The notes under the pieces are model-generated. The model worked only from the letters and a program-made list of their open reading frames with translations. It ran no database searches and was not told the origin of the DNA. The position numbers and the translations under genes were made by a program. Positions 10,159 through 21,542 of a DNA stretch of 64,000 nucleotides are shown piece by piece. Every line of letters starts with the position of its first letter. Positions within the stretch are counted from its first letter, which is position 1. The DNA is from Canna indica (taxonomy: Eukaryota; Streptophyta; Magnoliopsida; Zingiberales; Cannaceae). The stretch covers positions 28,240,501 to 28,304,500 of the forward strand of contig CP136894.1 of the NCBI GenBank assembly GCA_034359265.1. Reading direction: 5' to 3'.

Positions 10159-10916
10159 TGTTGGCTTTAGGTTTTCAACCTTGGTCTTAATCTCTTAATC
10201 TCGATATTGATGATAACAAACATGGAACTAATATTTCGTCAAGAAATCTTATGTTTGATGTCCTTAGCGTTCATTTCGATTAGCGTTCGATGTCCTCGAT
10301 CGAAAAAATCAAAAGAAATCAAAAAATCGAAAGGACATTGATCGTCGCGCTCGGGTTCATCGTGGAACATCTCAAAGTTTGATGTGTGCACCAAAGTCAT
10401 ATTGGACGAGTCCAAAGATCACATGGAAAGCTCTCCAAGCTAATGCTCCTTGAAAGCCGGAACCCGAAAATGAAGTGCACAAGAAAAAGGGCTAAAAACT
10501 CAATATCAGCCTATGTTCGGTCGATCGGTCGATCGACCGAAGAGAGTAAGAAAAAAAGGCAGTAGCCCTTTCGATCGACCGAACAGTGCCAAAAATTTGC
10601 AGTGGCTACTTCGGTCGACCGGACGGTCGATCGACAGAGGCCAAATTCTGGCAGAGGATGCGTTGATCGACCGGACTGCGTATCGCCAAAGATGCAACCT
10701 ACGTCGGTCGATCGATGGGTCAACCAGATTGAGGGAACACAAGTTTGCGTCTGGCAGTCGACCCGTCGGTCGACCGCACAGAGAGAATAGGCAGCGGTCG
10801 CTCCAAGCGGTCGATCGAGCGTCTGCAACAGATAGTTTTCTATCTGCTCCTCAACTCTGCTTCGACTCAAGATTCATCTTCTGGCGAGTTGGAGATTTCA
10901 AGGCCTGGAAAAGGGA
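10159..10916 (+). repeat. 5' LTR of Sirevirus B, truncated and promoter-deleted
   Basis: It aligns with 12838-13780 of the 3' LTR, including the palindrome array (10510-10830). At about 10845 it lacks about 170 bp that in the 3' LTR contain the TATA box (13560) and leader. It ends after GGCCTGGAAAAG and passes into spacer. Confidence 0.85.
10510..10830. repeat. GGTCGACC-type palindrome array in 5' LTR B
   Basis: About seven clusters of CGGTCGACCG/CGATCGATCG-like palindromes at roughly 50 bp spacing, with TGGCAGNNG-type spacers. The same array recurs in the other Sirevirus LTRs. The long two-strand ORFs rich in SVDRP/DRSVD are by-products of this palindromic sequence. Confidence 0.85.
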
Positions 10917-12837
10917 CATATGCTTAAGATTGGTTGAACATGTTTAGGTGTATTAATGATTAGTTGTCATGTGCTTAAGATTGAAAATTCATGAGAAATT
11001 GAGCAAAATGATAACTAGTTCATTATGGGACTTAAGTTTGACCCAAGTCAATAAATCGACTTGGACACTTCTTGTTAAGTCCAAACTTTATAAACATGTT
11101 TAGGAATAGGTATGACATGTTTCCATACACTTAGAATGGAAAATTCATATGAATATGGATAAAATGACATAGAGGTCAATTCATGCTTACCTCTTTTCAA
11201 CCAAGTTGACCCAAGTCAACAAGTTGACTTAAAGGTTTCATTTTCAATCCATATTTGTGGAACATGTTTAGATTTACACATGTTAGGTGCCCATTGGGTT
11301 AAGTTTGAAAAATCATGAGTAAATGATAAGATTGAAACTTAGCAAGTTTCATGGAAACTAGTTTAGTGTTGAATGAAACCAAGCTAGGTTGATATCTTGA
11401 CTTAAGGACATAATTTTTATTCCAAACTTGACATATACTCTTTACATGACCATTATGTGGTGTCATGAAAGTTTGAATGAAAATTTAACAAGTTTTGAAA
11501 ATAACTAAAAATTACAAAAATGACATTTCCACCAACATTCGGTATCATTTTCAGTTATTTAGAAATATAGAAAAATCCTTTTTAATTGATTCTTGAAATT
11601 GCACCCTCACCGAAAAATCTTGGTTCTTCACTAAAAGTTTTGAAAAAGATTCATCAAGAATCTGATTGAAAATGGAAGTTTGAAGTTAAATTTTGAAAAC
11701 ACAAAGTATTATCCCTCTTGAAATATCAATCTTTCCGATACTTTGATTTTTTTTCAAAAACTTCAAATGAAAACTCATGCATACTATTTTATTTCATTTC
11801 TAATATCATTCACACCATTGCTTGAGTAAAATCATTCATAGGAATGATTTAGATAATTTGAATGATAACTAGAAATATTCATTTTTTCATTGAAAATAAT
11901 ATAGGATGAAAAATGAACTTAGAAAATTTATTTTGAGTTCAAACTTGATACAAGCATTTCAAATGATCATTCAACAATTGGTATCAAAATTTTCATCCAA
12001 CAATTGATATCAAATATTTTTCGTCAAAAATATGATTTTGTATGAATTTAAAATTTTGATTTTTGAAAACTGGAAGTATATACCTTGACCTAAGTCAACA
12101 AAGTGACTTAGAAATTTCATCATAAGCCCAAACTTGATTCATAGACTTACATTCTCTCATGTTTAATGTCTAGATGCCTAAGTTTGAGAAAACATGAGTA
12201 GATAGCAAACACTTGATACTTAGCATTTTCATGTTTTCATGCTTATTTCAAATGAAAGTGTGCTAAGTTCATATGTGGATCAAATGACATTAGTTTTCAC
12301 TTCAAACTTAATATACATGATTTAAAATACCATATCTTGATATCTTGAAAGTTTGAATGAAACCTAAAAATGTCATGAAAAAGATATGAGAACATACATG
12401 ATTTAAGTTTGAATTCAAGTATTTAGTTTTGAACATATCATGTATGATTTAAGTTTCATATTAAATATTTGTTTTCCATCCCTTTGGTTGAGATTTTCAT
12501 GTTTCATGAAAAATAATCTTTAGAGTCTCAACTTCATGAAAAAAAATATTTGTTTTTTTTCATCCCTTTGACTAGATTGACATTTCTTGCCCTTTTTGAT
12601 TGATGTCACAAGGGGGAGAAAAGTATAAGATAAAGGGGGAGAAAAGTATAGGATAAATGGGGAGAAAATTATAGGTAAATGGGAGGAAAATATAGGCGAT
12701 CCATGCATATAGATAGGGAGAGTTTATTTTCATAGATATGCATATTGATAGGGAGAGAAATCCCTTAGTTGATATCCTATATGTTTTAATGAATATATTT
12801 TCTTAAGGTTGTTTGTCATTATCAAAAAAGAAGAGAT
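10917..12837 (+). other. Non-coding 3' spacer of Sirevirus B with repeated modules
   Basis: AT-rich with no ORF of note. Degenerate modules recur, each with a TTGACCCAAGTCAACAAGTTGACTT-like block shortened to its TTGACC..AAGTCAA core (about 11040, 11205, 12085) and AAAACATGAGTAGAT. Near the end, 12605-12760 holds several GGGGGAGAAAA or GATAGGGAGAG tracts, and the last purine-rich tract (12824-12836) precedes the 3' LTR. Confidence 0.75.
12605..12836 (+). other. Cluster of polypurine tracts, Sirevirus B
   Basis: At least five purine runs (AAGGGGGAGAAAAG-type at about 12610 and 12636, then GGGGAGAAAA, GGGAGGAAAA and GATAGGGAGAG copies) precede the LTR. Multiple polypurine tracts are a described hallmark of Sireviruses. 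Confidence 0.8.
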
Positions 12838-14342
12838 TGTTGGCTTTAGGTTTTCAACCTTGGTCTTAATCTCTTAATCTCGATTTTGATGATAACAAAC
12901 ATGAAACTAATATTTCGTCGAGAAATCTTTCAAGTTCCATATCGATTAGCGTTCGATGTCCTCAATTGGAAAAATCGGAAGAAATCAAAAAATCGGAAGG
13001 ACATTGATCGTCGCGCTCGGGTTCGTCGTGGAACATTTCAAAGTTCGACGTGTGCACCAAAGTCGTATTGGACGAGTCCAAAGATCACATGGAAAGCTCT
13101 CCAAGGTGATGCTCGTTGAAAGCCAGAACCCGGATATGAAACGCGCAAGAAAAAGGGCTGAAAAATCAATATCAGCCTATGTTCGGTCGACCGGTAGGTC
13201 GACCGAAGAGTGTAAGAAAAAAAGGCAGTAGCCCTTCGGTCAATCGAACAGTGCTAGAAATTGGCAGTGGCTACTTCGGTCAATCGGGTGGTCGACTGAC
13301 AGAGGCTAAATTCTGGCAAAGGATGCTTCGGTCAACTGATCGGTCGATCGGACTGCATATCGCCAAAGACGCAACCTGCGTCGGTCGATGGATCGGTCGA
13401 CCGGATAGAGGGAATGCAAGTTTGTGTCTAGCGGTCGACCCGTCGATCAACCGCACAGAGAGAACAGGCAGCAGTCGTTCCAAGCGGTCGATCGGTCGAT
13501 CGACCGAGCGTCTGCAACGGATAGTTTTCTATCCGTTGAGCTATCGTTTCTTCGTGAGGGTATAAATATTTCTCATCTAACTCCTTTTAATCTTCTTCCT
13601 TGATCATTACAGAGTTTATTGAGCAATTAAAAGAGAGTTTTGAGCCTTCCAAAGATCGATTGCAGCGCGCTCTGCTCTTCCATCAAGTTTTTCTTCAAGC
13701 GTCGTCTGCTCCTCAACTCTGCTTCGACTCAAGATTCATCTTCTGGCGAGTTGGAGGTTTCAAGGCCTGGAAAAGAGCACAAACTCTTGGTTTTATTTTA
13801 AGCTCTTTTCACTTATATTATTTAACTGTTATTTGAAATAGTTGTTTGATTTGTACGTGTGATAGACCTAGGATTGTTAGGTCTGAAACTGGAAGTGGTT
13901 ACCTTGTTGTGAAGGTGTAAAGCCACTTGTGTAAATATTGTTTACTCGATTAGTTCTAGTTGTCCCTTAGGGTTGAGGTGGAAGAGTGCTCTCGATAAGA
14001 AGGCGGAGACTTCCGAGTGTGGAAGTGCCTTAGGTTGAGAGTGACATTCTTCGAGTCAAAGTCCTCTGTGTAAGGGAAACTAATTAATCTAGTAAAATTT
14101 AGTTTAAAAATCCTAAGCGGGGTCCTTAGGTAGGGGAGTAGGCATTGGGGCCGAACCACTATAAACTTGTATGTTTGCATTGATACTTTATTTGTGCTTA
14201 ATTATTTGATCTTGCTTCCGCATTTAATCGCATAATTGCAACTTGTCTAAATATTTTAAGAAACGATTAAAATCGAATTTAGACTAATTAATTTAGTGAA
14301 CACACTATTCACCCCTCCTCTAGTGTTGTCATTTCGACTACA
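12838..14342 (+). repeat. 3' LTR of Sirevirus B, full length 1505 bp
   Basis: It runs from TGTTGGC to GACTACA. It contains the GGTCGACC palindrome array (13180-13510), a TATA box GTATAAATA (13560-13568), and the conserved end near CACCCCTCCTCTAGTGTTG. The open frames are palindrome artefacts. Confidence 0.9.
13560..13568 (+). promoter_or_regulatory. TATA box of Sirevirus B 3' LTR
   Basis: GTATAAATA lies directly downstream of the palindrome array. The equivalent stretch is deleted from the 5' LTR. Confidence 0.6.
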
Positions 14343-14431
14343 CCATATGTCGACATGCTAGCATATGTCTCATACGGTACCCAACACTTAGTCATAGTCA
14401 AGACCTAACCTAGTGCTCTGATACCAACTTT
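14343..14431 (-). other. Primer site and leader of chromovirus E
   Basis: On the minus strand TGGTATCAGAGC (14427-14416) lies 4 bp inside the LTR at 14432. The leader continues to 14343, where Sirevirus B interrupts it. A PBS on this side of the LTR shows the LTR acted as a 5' LTR for the left internal region. Confidence 0.85.
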
Positions 14432-16985
14432 GTCACATCCCAACTGAGGGTAGTGTGACCGGCTAGGGCCTACATCCTGTCCTGTAGCCTACTGTCTACA
14501 CTGACTGACAATAAAATAGAACATATCGAGAAAGGAAACCACAGCACAATTTTAATTTAAAAGTTTTCAAAATTCACAATTATATGTTTTACAACCAAAG
14601 AAGAAACCAACATCGTAACAAATAGAACATCTCAAGTATCAAAGTTCTACAAACTTTTCAAAACACAACTGTTAGTGCAGAAAAGGAAACAACAACTACA
14701 AGACACTGGACTATGACTCAAGGATGCCGCTATGAGATATGGCACCACCACCTGCCCTCAAATTGCACCATGCCGACAAGCCGCAATCACTGCTCATGCT
14801 CTGCAAAAACAAAGGAAACATCTATGAGTCCACTTGGGACTTAGTGAGCGGTTCTTTCGAACCTCCACATAATCCACAATTAGTCATGCGTAACATATAA
14901 AGCAGCATAGAATATAATCAGGTAGGTAAGTTACTTTTTAGTGTGACTCTCGACCCCGTGGGTCATTCTATATAGACCATATAGGAGAGACTTGCCATAA
15001 TGGCCTATCCATGCCACCTGACATCCGGTCCTTAAGGCCTACCTATGGTATAAGAGTCGCGGCTACCACCGGCCCTACCATACAAGGTGGAATCTCACTG
15101 GCTGTTCGGCCGAATCATATCAAGATGAAAACAAGAAATCTCGAGCCAACAACTAGGATGGTCCACTAGTCTCCGGACACCGTCTGGGGTAGGGATAGCT
15201 AGTTCCACCCAACTGGGGTCTGACACTTAGCGGGCCCGCTGGTGCATCTCAAGACCCAATCACTGGTCGAGCTAAGCATTGGTCAATTCCAACCTACACA
15301 CTTCTCGACGTACCATCTCAAGCACATCACACAGTCAAATGTCCTAGGGTTTCCTTATATACACTTCGGGCCATTGCCCGTATCCGGCCCTAATCCGGTC
15401 TGCAGGGTCAACAAGTTAATGCTGCCTTTCCAAAAAACGTGTACACCAAATAGTTCTAGGTGTCAAAAAAATGAATACTAGAAGCTCTAGAAGTTGCGTC
15501 ATTTCCTAGCTAGGTTTCCATATATACAAAGCATCTTGCGATGTCCTATATGTTATCTAGCATTATACGCTACCATGGGTGAGGAATTCTATGCACCGAC
15601 CTTGGAATTCCACCCATTAACATTAGAGGACAGTATGTATAATTTAAAGAAAAGCAAGTGTAATTTACATCAACTACTATATATAACAAAGAGATTCATA
15701 AATAACCATTGGTACACTGCATTTAGAATTAATTTCAATAAGAACAATTTATCTAGCATGGTAAGATAACAATAAATTCAATAACGCATGGAATACTAAG
15801 CATGGTAAAAATATTACATCATTTCAAAATTTAAGAGGAATGTGCTAAGGATAGTTACTACGCTATCATTCCTACAATTACATGGTTCAATAAATTAACT
15901 TGCTATAGTTAGAGTCCTTCCTAAGTATTATCATACCTCTATTGATTTAGCACTCTAGTTATGAAAATTACCATCTAAAGCTCACCCTCTCCCTCCCCTA
16001 GGCTTGGCCGAACCTTGAGCAAGGTGAACCTTGCTCGGCCATGCCTCTTAGGGTAGGAAAGGAAGAGGAGAATTTAACCCCGACCCTAATTCATTGTCTA
16101 CGCTATATCTTAATTGCATATTGACTAGCTTGCCCCTCCACCTATACTTGGTCAAACCCTTCTCATGAAGTTTTAGGGTTCACTCGACCAACCTTATGAG
16201 TTTAGGGAAGACTAGTTTCTTAACACGTGAAATCGATGATTAAGAACACACTATTCATGAACTTGAGATGATCCGAGGGCTCTACTTCTGCCAAGAGAAT
16301 TGGGGAAAATTTTGGCATGACCTTTCCATTTTTCCCATGATTCGGCAGCCCTAGAACTTGAGAAAATGACAAGGAAAACAAGATGATCCGACAAGAATTG
16401 ATACAAAACAATGAATACCTAACTCTAAAACCAAGATCCGTCGGAAACTTGCGAGAAAACACATCCTAACACTTCTAGGGGTTTGGCTACCCGCCTCCCC
16501 CAATTCATCATATCTAACCACTCACCTTGCTTGAGGAAGATGAAGGATCGGATGATGACGACCTCAAATCTTTCGGCGACGGCGCGAAATCTCGGATCAA
16601 CCAAAATCTCGTTTCCTTGCTCCCTCTCCCTCTCTCCCTATGTGCTGCCTTGTGCGACTCTAAGATGAGTCGCACGGCAGCATGGATGAGGGATTTTAAT
16701 CCCTCATCTAACCTTCCATTTTGGCCTTTAACTCTTACTCATGACTCGACTAAGCCCGAGCTCGACTTGGGTTCTGACTCTACCCGCAACACGAGTCGAT
16801 TTAAACTCGATTAAGGTATAATGCATAAAAGGAAAGAATCATTTGCCCAATTTAATTGCATACATCATTAGTCGAGTCATACCTATTACTCGAGGCGATC
16901 CTGAGGTTCGACTCAACTATCCCCGGGTCCAACGCGCTGCACCAAAATAGATTTTTATATTAGGAAATTTTTCCCGAGTCTTACA
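14432..16985 (-). repeat. Chromovirus LTR shared by elements D and E, 2554 bp
   Basis: Minus-strand ends are TGTAAGACTCGGG (16985) and GGGATGTGACA (14432). A polypurine tract abuts the right edge (belonging to D) and a primer site abuts the left edge (belonging to E). This one LTR is therefore the 3' LTR of D and the 5' LTR of E. It is about 540 bp longer than 21543-23560, which lacks the part equivalent to about 15340-15880. No coding content is supported. Confidence 0.85.
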
Positions 16986-17000
16986 ACCTTCCCCCCTTAA
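16986..17000 (-). other. Polypurine tract of chromovirus D
   Basis: The minus strand reads TTAAGGGGGGAAGGT immediately before the LTR start TGTAAGAC, the site for plus-strand DNA priming. Confidence 0.8.
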
Positions 17001-17228
17001 GGGAAATTCATCCTCGAATTTACTTGAATAATAAGGAGTTACCGGCTCTTCGAATAAGGAAGGGTAGCGCTCTCTCATGCCCTGCTCTACCTCCCAAGTG
17101 GCCTCTTGCGCAGAATGGTGCTCCCATCTGACCTTTACCATGGAAATTTCTTTGGATCTTAGCTTCCTGACTTGGCGGTCAAGGATCTCTACCGGCCTTT
17201 CCTCAAATGAGACGGTCGAATCTATCAA
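16990..17228 (-). pseudogene. Integrase C-terminus with chromodomain (element D)
   Basis: PVEILDRQVRKLRSKEI, then VKVRWEHHSAQEATWE and MRERYPSLF, the plant Tekay/Del chromodomain pattern. In chromoviruses this tail follows integrase and directs insertion toward particular chromatin. The frame differs from the upstream integrase ORF ending at 17203, indicating a frameshift of about 10 codons' overlap. Confidence 0.85.
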
Positions 17229-18271
17229 TAGAAGAAAGTTCGGTCACATGCAAATCATCTTTTACATATCTCCAAAGCATGGATACATGGAAGATCGGTT
17301 GTACTCTGCTCAGGCTAGGAGGCAAAGGAAGCTCATAAGCCACCTCACCCCTCCGCTTGAGAATAGGGAAAGGCCCAATGAACCTAGGGCTCAGCTTTCC
17401 CTTCTTCCCAAACCGAACCACCGCTTTCATAGGGGAGACCTTCAAAAAGACTAAATCACCCTCGGCGAAGTCCAATTCTCTAGCCTTCTTGTCGGCATAC
17501 ATTTCCTATCGACTCTGGGCCGCCAGCAATCTTTCCTTTATGGCTTTCACCTTCTCTACCGCCTCCTCAACCAGATCAGGATCCACCATGAGTGATTCCT
17601 CGGCCTCAAACCAGCCCACCGGAGACCTACACCGCCGCTCATACAAGGCCTCGAAGGGAGCCATGCCAATGCTACTGTGATAGCTATTGTTGTAGGCGAA
17701 CTCTATCAGTGGTAGGTGCTTTTCCTAGCCGTCGACCATATCTAGGACACATGCTCTCAGCATATGTTGCAAGGCTTGACTGGTCCTATCTGACTGCCCG
17801 ACAGACTGCGGATGGAAAGTTGTGCTAAAAATGCACCTGGGTACCCAAGGCTTCCTCGAAGGACTGCCAAAATCGGGCTGTGAACTGGGTACCGCGATCG
17901 GGTATAATCAAAACCAGGGTACTATGGTATACCACAATCCTGTCCAAGAATAGTCGGGCGTACTGTTCCGCAAAGGTAGTCTTCACTGGAATGAAGTGCG
18001 CGGTCTTGATTTACTAGTCCACTACCACCCAAATGGAGTCAAAGCCGCCTTTTGACTTAGGCAACCCAGTTACTAGGTACATGGTGATTTTCTTCCACTT
18101 CCACTCAAGCACCTTGAGGTTCTGTAGTAGTCCCACGGGCTTGAGGTGTTCGGCCTTCACCTTCTGGCAGAACAGACATTTGGAGACAAACTCTGCTACC
18201 TCTCTTTTCATACCCTTCCACCAGTAATGTTGCCGTAGATCTCGGTACATCTTGGTGGTCCCCGGATGCAT
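17203..18271 (-). pseudogene. Chromovirus integrase (element D)
   Basis: The N-terminal zinc-binding segment (HPGTTKMYRDLRQHYWW..CLFCQ..K) begins near 18271. The first catalytic Asp is in SIWVVVD (about 18017). The third catalytic Glu region EFAYNNSYHSSIGMAPFEALY lies near 17650-17710. The [17 protein letters not shown] segment is at 17370-17430. Stops lie just after WVVVD and near 17870, 17730 and 17505, so the integrase is dead. Confidence 0.85.
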
Positions 18272-18304
18272 CGTATAAGTGGAACGATGACCTAGTTCCA
18301 GGAC

Positions 18305-19120
18305 TTACCTACGCACCTCTGCCATATCTGGCACCACGATTCGGTATTTGAACCTCAGTACACCCTCTGAGTCCAACCTGAATTTGTTCTTTGCATCGCC
18401 TCTTTGCACCAGATCCTTGGTCAGCGCATAAAAGGCATCCTCTCCCTGCGCGACACGCAGCATGTTCACCAGTGTGGATTGTACCCGCAGGTGTGTCACC
18501 AAGGCACCTGAAGCTGACACTGATAAGGTTGTACCCCCATCTAGGCACAACGCCAACTCTCGAGCTGGAGGCCTCCACTTAACTTCCAAATGTGCCAAAA
18601 TGCCCATGGATTTTCTGCTCAGAGCATCTGCTACCACATTTGCTTTCCTCAGATGGTACATAATGGTGCAGTCATAATCCTTTAGGAGCTCCAGCCACCT
18701 CCTCTGCCTAAGGTTCAGCTCCTTTTGGGTAAGCAAGTACTGGAGGCTCTTGTGATCCATATAGATCTCGCAAGACTCCCCATACGGGTAGTGCCGCCAG
18801 AGCTTCAGCGCAAAGACCACTGCTGCTAGCTCTAGGTCGTGCGTAGGATAGTTCTTTTCATTAACTTTCAACTGGCGGGATGCATAAGCTATAACTCTGC
18901 AAAACTGCATCAGAACGCAACCCAAGCCAACCCGACAGGCATCACAGTAGACTACAAACCCTCCCGAGCCGAAAAGTACAACCAACACGAGTACATATGT
19001 CAAACATTATTTGAGCTTCTGAAAGCTCGCCTCACAATTGTCGTCCCAAATGAACCTAGCCTTTTTCTATGTCAACCGAGTCAAAGGAGCTGCAATTCTG
19101 GAGAAGTTCTCCACAAACTT
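18305..19120 (-). pseudogene. Chromovirus RNase H (element D)
   Basis: The longest open stretch (19003-18305) contains [53 protein letters not shown] and ADALSRK. These are the catalytic landmarks of Ty3/gypsy RNase H. The connection to RT (19004-19120) has three in-frame stops after FLGLVGYY. Confidence 0.85.
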
Positions 19121-19777
19121 CTAATAGTACCCAACCAAACCAAGAAAATTGTCGATCTCAGTCACGCTAGTCGGCCATTTCCAATTCTGCACCACTTCTA
19201 CCTTGGCAGGATCAACCCTTATCCCTTCCTTGGACACTACATGGCCCAAGAACCCTACACTTTTCAACCAAATTTCACACTTGGAAAATTTTGCAAACAA
19301 GCGGTGCTCTCTGATGGTTACCATGACCATTCTCGGGTGCTTAGAGTGCTCTTCCTCACTCTTGGAGTAGACCAGAATGTCGTCATTGAAGACGATTACA
19401 AAGCTGTCCAGGTACTCCTTAAACACCATGTTCATTAAGTTCATGAAGGCAGCAGGTGTATTGGTTAGGCCGAAGGACATTACTAGGAACTCATAGTGAC
19501 CATAGCGAGTCCTAAAGGCCGTCTTAGGCACATCGCAGTCCCGGATTCTCAGCTGATGGTATCCGGACCTTAGGTCTATCTTTGAAAACCATTGTATCCC
19601 CTGCAGCTGGTCAAACAGATCGTCTATCCTCGGCAGTGGGTAACGATTCTTGATAGTCATCTTGTTCAGCTTCCTATAGTCGATGCACATGCGCATCGAC
19701 CCATCCTTCTTCTTCACGAAGAGAACTGGGGCACCCCAGGGTGACACGCTCGGCCGGATGAAACTCAGGTCTAGCAT
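19121..19777 (-). pseudogene. Chromovirus reverse transcriptase (element D)
   Basis: The open frame covers most RT motifs: [51 protein letters not shown] and [15 protein letters not shown]. The catalytic box reads [13 protein letters not shown], so the two Asp residues are kept but Asn replaces the usual hydrophobic residue. A TAA lies just upstream of [10 protein letters not shown] near 19785. Confidence 0.9.
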
Positions 19778-20027
19778 TTCTTGTAATTACACCTTTAACT
19801 CCCTGAGTTTGGCCGGTGCCATCCTATAAGGTGGAATGGAAATCGGCTTCACCCCGAGATGCAGATCAATGCAAAAATCGACTTCCCTTCTGGGCGGCAA
19901 TCCCGGCAATTCCTCAGGAAAAATATCGGGAAATTCACAGACCACCGAGGTTCCGCTGACATTTCTTGCCTCACCCTCTTTCCTCCTCGGCCACAGATAT
20001 GAAGGCCAAGAAGGATTGGCAGCCGCC

Positions 20028-20470
20028 CTAAAGCAGCTTACGAGCTTTTAGGGCTGAGATGACCCCAATCTTCTTGCTCCCTCCCTCTCCTTGGAAGGTG
20101 AACTGCAGCAGCCCAGGCTTGCTAAACATAACTCTCTTAGCCCTACAATCCAGCAACGCAAAGTGCTCTGCCAACCAATCCATGCCACGAATGACATCGA
20201 TATCAAGTGTGGGAAAAAGTGTCAAATCTGCACTCAGTACATGGCCACAGATGAGCACTTCGCAGCCTTGGTAAATTGATTTGGCTATGATTGCATCGCC
20301 CATAGCCATTGATACTACCAATGGCCCGTTAAGCAAGGAAGGTGCCATTGGCAACTAAGCAGCAAATTGGCAGATACGAACGAGTACGTGGCACCCAGAT
20401 CAAATAAAACATATGCAGCAGACGAACATACTAAAATAGTACCTGCCATCACTGCCTTGGACGCCTCTAC
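20028..20470 (-). pseudogene. Retroviral-type aspartic protease (element D)
   Basis: RVP_2-like protease. The active-site stretch near 20390-20415 reads LFDLGATYSFVSA, with Leu where the catalytic D-S/T-G needs Ser or Thr. The frame then shifts, and PLVVSMAMGDAI...ADLTLFPTLDIDVIRGMDWLAEH continues in the next ORF. Both changes should abolish proteolysis. Confidence 0.75.
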
Positions 20471-20539
20471 CCCATCACGATTTATAGCATATACCCTAGC
20501 AGACGATCTCTCTGAATGGCAAGTCTGCGGCCCCCTGCT

Positions 20540-20731
20540 CTACATCTGCCCTCTCTGAGCCACTGACCCCACTGACATAGGTGCCTTTCCTTTCGACTGC
20601 TCGGACTTCTGGCCAACTCTCTCTGGACAGTCCTTCTTGAAGTGCCCGACTCGACCGCATTTATAGCAAGCATCTGTGCAGACAAGACAGGCCCCCCAGT
20701 GCCTCCGACTGCTGCTGCCACAGTGTAGCAC
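20540..20731 (-). pseudogene. Chromovirus gag zinc-knuckle remnant (element D)
   Basis: CYKCGRVGHFKKDC within a 63-codon frame, nearly identical to 9234-9439. Upstream sequence to the primer site (20790-21526) has no gag core, while tracts recall LTR-type sequence (for example GGGAATAGC..CCCAACC near 20985). Confidence 0.8.
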
Positions 20732-21542
20732 CTCAACCTTCTAAGAGACACCTCCTGGCACTTACATGCCACTAGACTTTGCACAGCATCTCAAAGTCTC
20801 GTGCCCGCTTATCACGAACACTCATTAATACATCTCATGATCATAAATGCCAAAATAACTCGGCCCATGCCAGCCCAACAGAAAATAATACATTCACCCG
20901 ACCCAAACCGGCCCAAACCTAGCAATCATACGAGTCGGTTGCTAGAATCTATCTAGCGAGCCTTCTACCTGGGCCGTCTCTGGTTGGGAATAGCTCACCC
21001 AACCAAATCCACTCAAGTCTAATGTCAGCGTGGCCCCCCCTCGGGTCTAACGTCAGTGTGACCCAAAATCCACTCGCCAAGACTGGACCAACTTGCCAAG
21101 TCGGTACGCTTCTCGACCTGACCGTCGCTCATCCATAAGCACAAACACATCAATATCCATGCACAGTACAGACAAGTACATAAAGAATATTTTCTGCTGA
21201 CAACCGGGGTACGCGTCTATGTGCCCCCACTCGACCCTCTCTTGGGTACAACCTCTTGGCTCTATGTTTTATCACCCAATTTACTATCACTGCCGCTTAG
21301 TGCAGCATCGTGAGTCTCCATCACACTATCATAGAGAGAAAAAGGAAACAATTATCATGCTAACATAAACAATTCATTCAACTATAATTTAAATTACTAA
21401 CCGCATGGTGCGCTGATTGTAGTAGTGGTCTTCCGATCTCGTAGCATATCTATATCGTATGTCGACACGCTAGCATATGTCTCATACGGTACCCAACACT
21501 TAGTCATAGTCAAAACTTAACCTAGTGCTTTGATACCAACTT

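Larger units (their letters stand above)
10159..14342 (+). mobile_element. Sirevirus B, deletion derivative inserted in chromovirus E
   Basis: The 5' LTR starts TGTTGGC at 10159 and the 3' LTR ends at 14342 (GACTACA). The flanks are CCGTA (10154-10158) and CCATA (14343-14347), a 5 bp duplication with one transition. The sister chromovirus at about 21450-21460 shows the uninterrupted site. The 5' LTR lacks its 3' half, and primer site and gag are gone. About 1.9 kb of 3' spacer joins directly to the LTR stump near 10916. No coding sequence survives. Confidence 0.9.
16986..21542 (-). mobile_element. Tekay/Del-like chromovirus D internal region
   Basis: Minus-strand order: primer site (21527-21538, one mismatch to the tRNA-iMet type), about 700 bp of non-coding sequence, CCHC remnant, protease, RT, RNase H, integrase, chromodomain, polypurine tract. 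This is Ty3/gypsy pol order with a C-terminal chromodomain. The gag core is missing and stops and frameshifts occur throughout, so it is a non-autonomous relic. Confidence 0.9.

Noticed and set aside
10513..10947. Long overlapping ORFs rich in SVDRP/DRSVD repeats on both strands (also 13179-13565, 37370-37725, 45853-46314)
   Set aside because: They coincide exactly with the palindromic U3 arrays, which are open on both strands because of their sequence. There is no start context or domain, and they differ in frame between copies.
16220..16814. ORFs within the chromovirus LTR (also 22795-23389)
   Set aside because: They lie in LTRs, are repeated in both LTR copies with frame differences and carry no domain.
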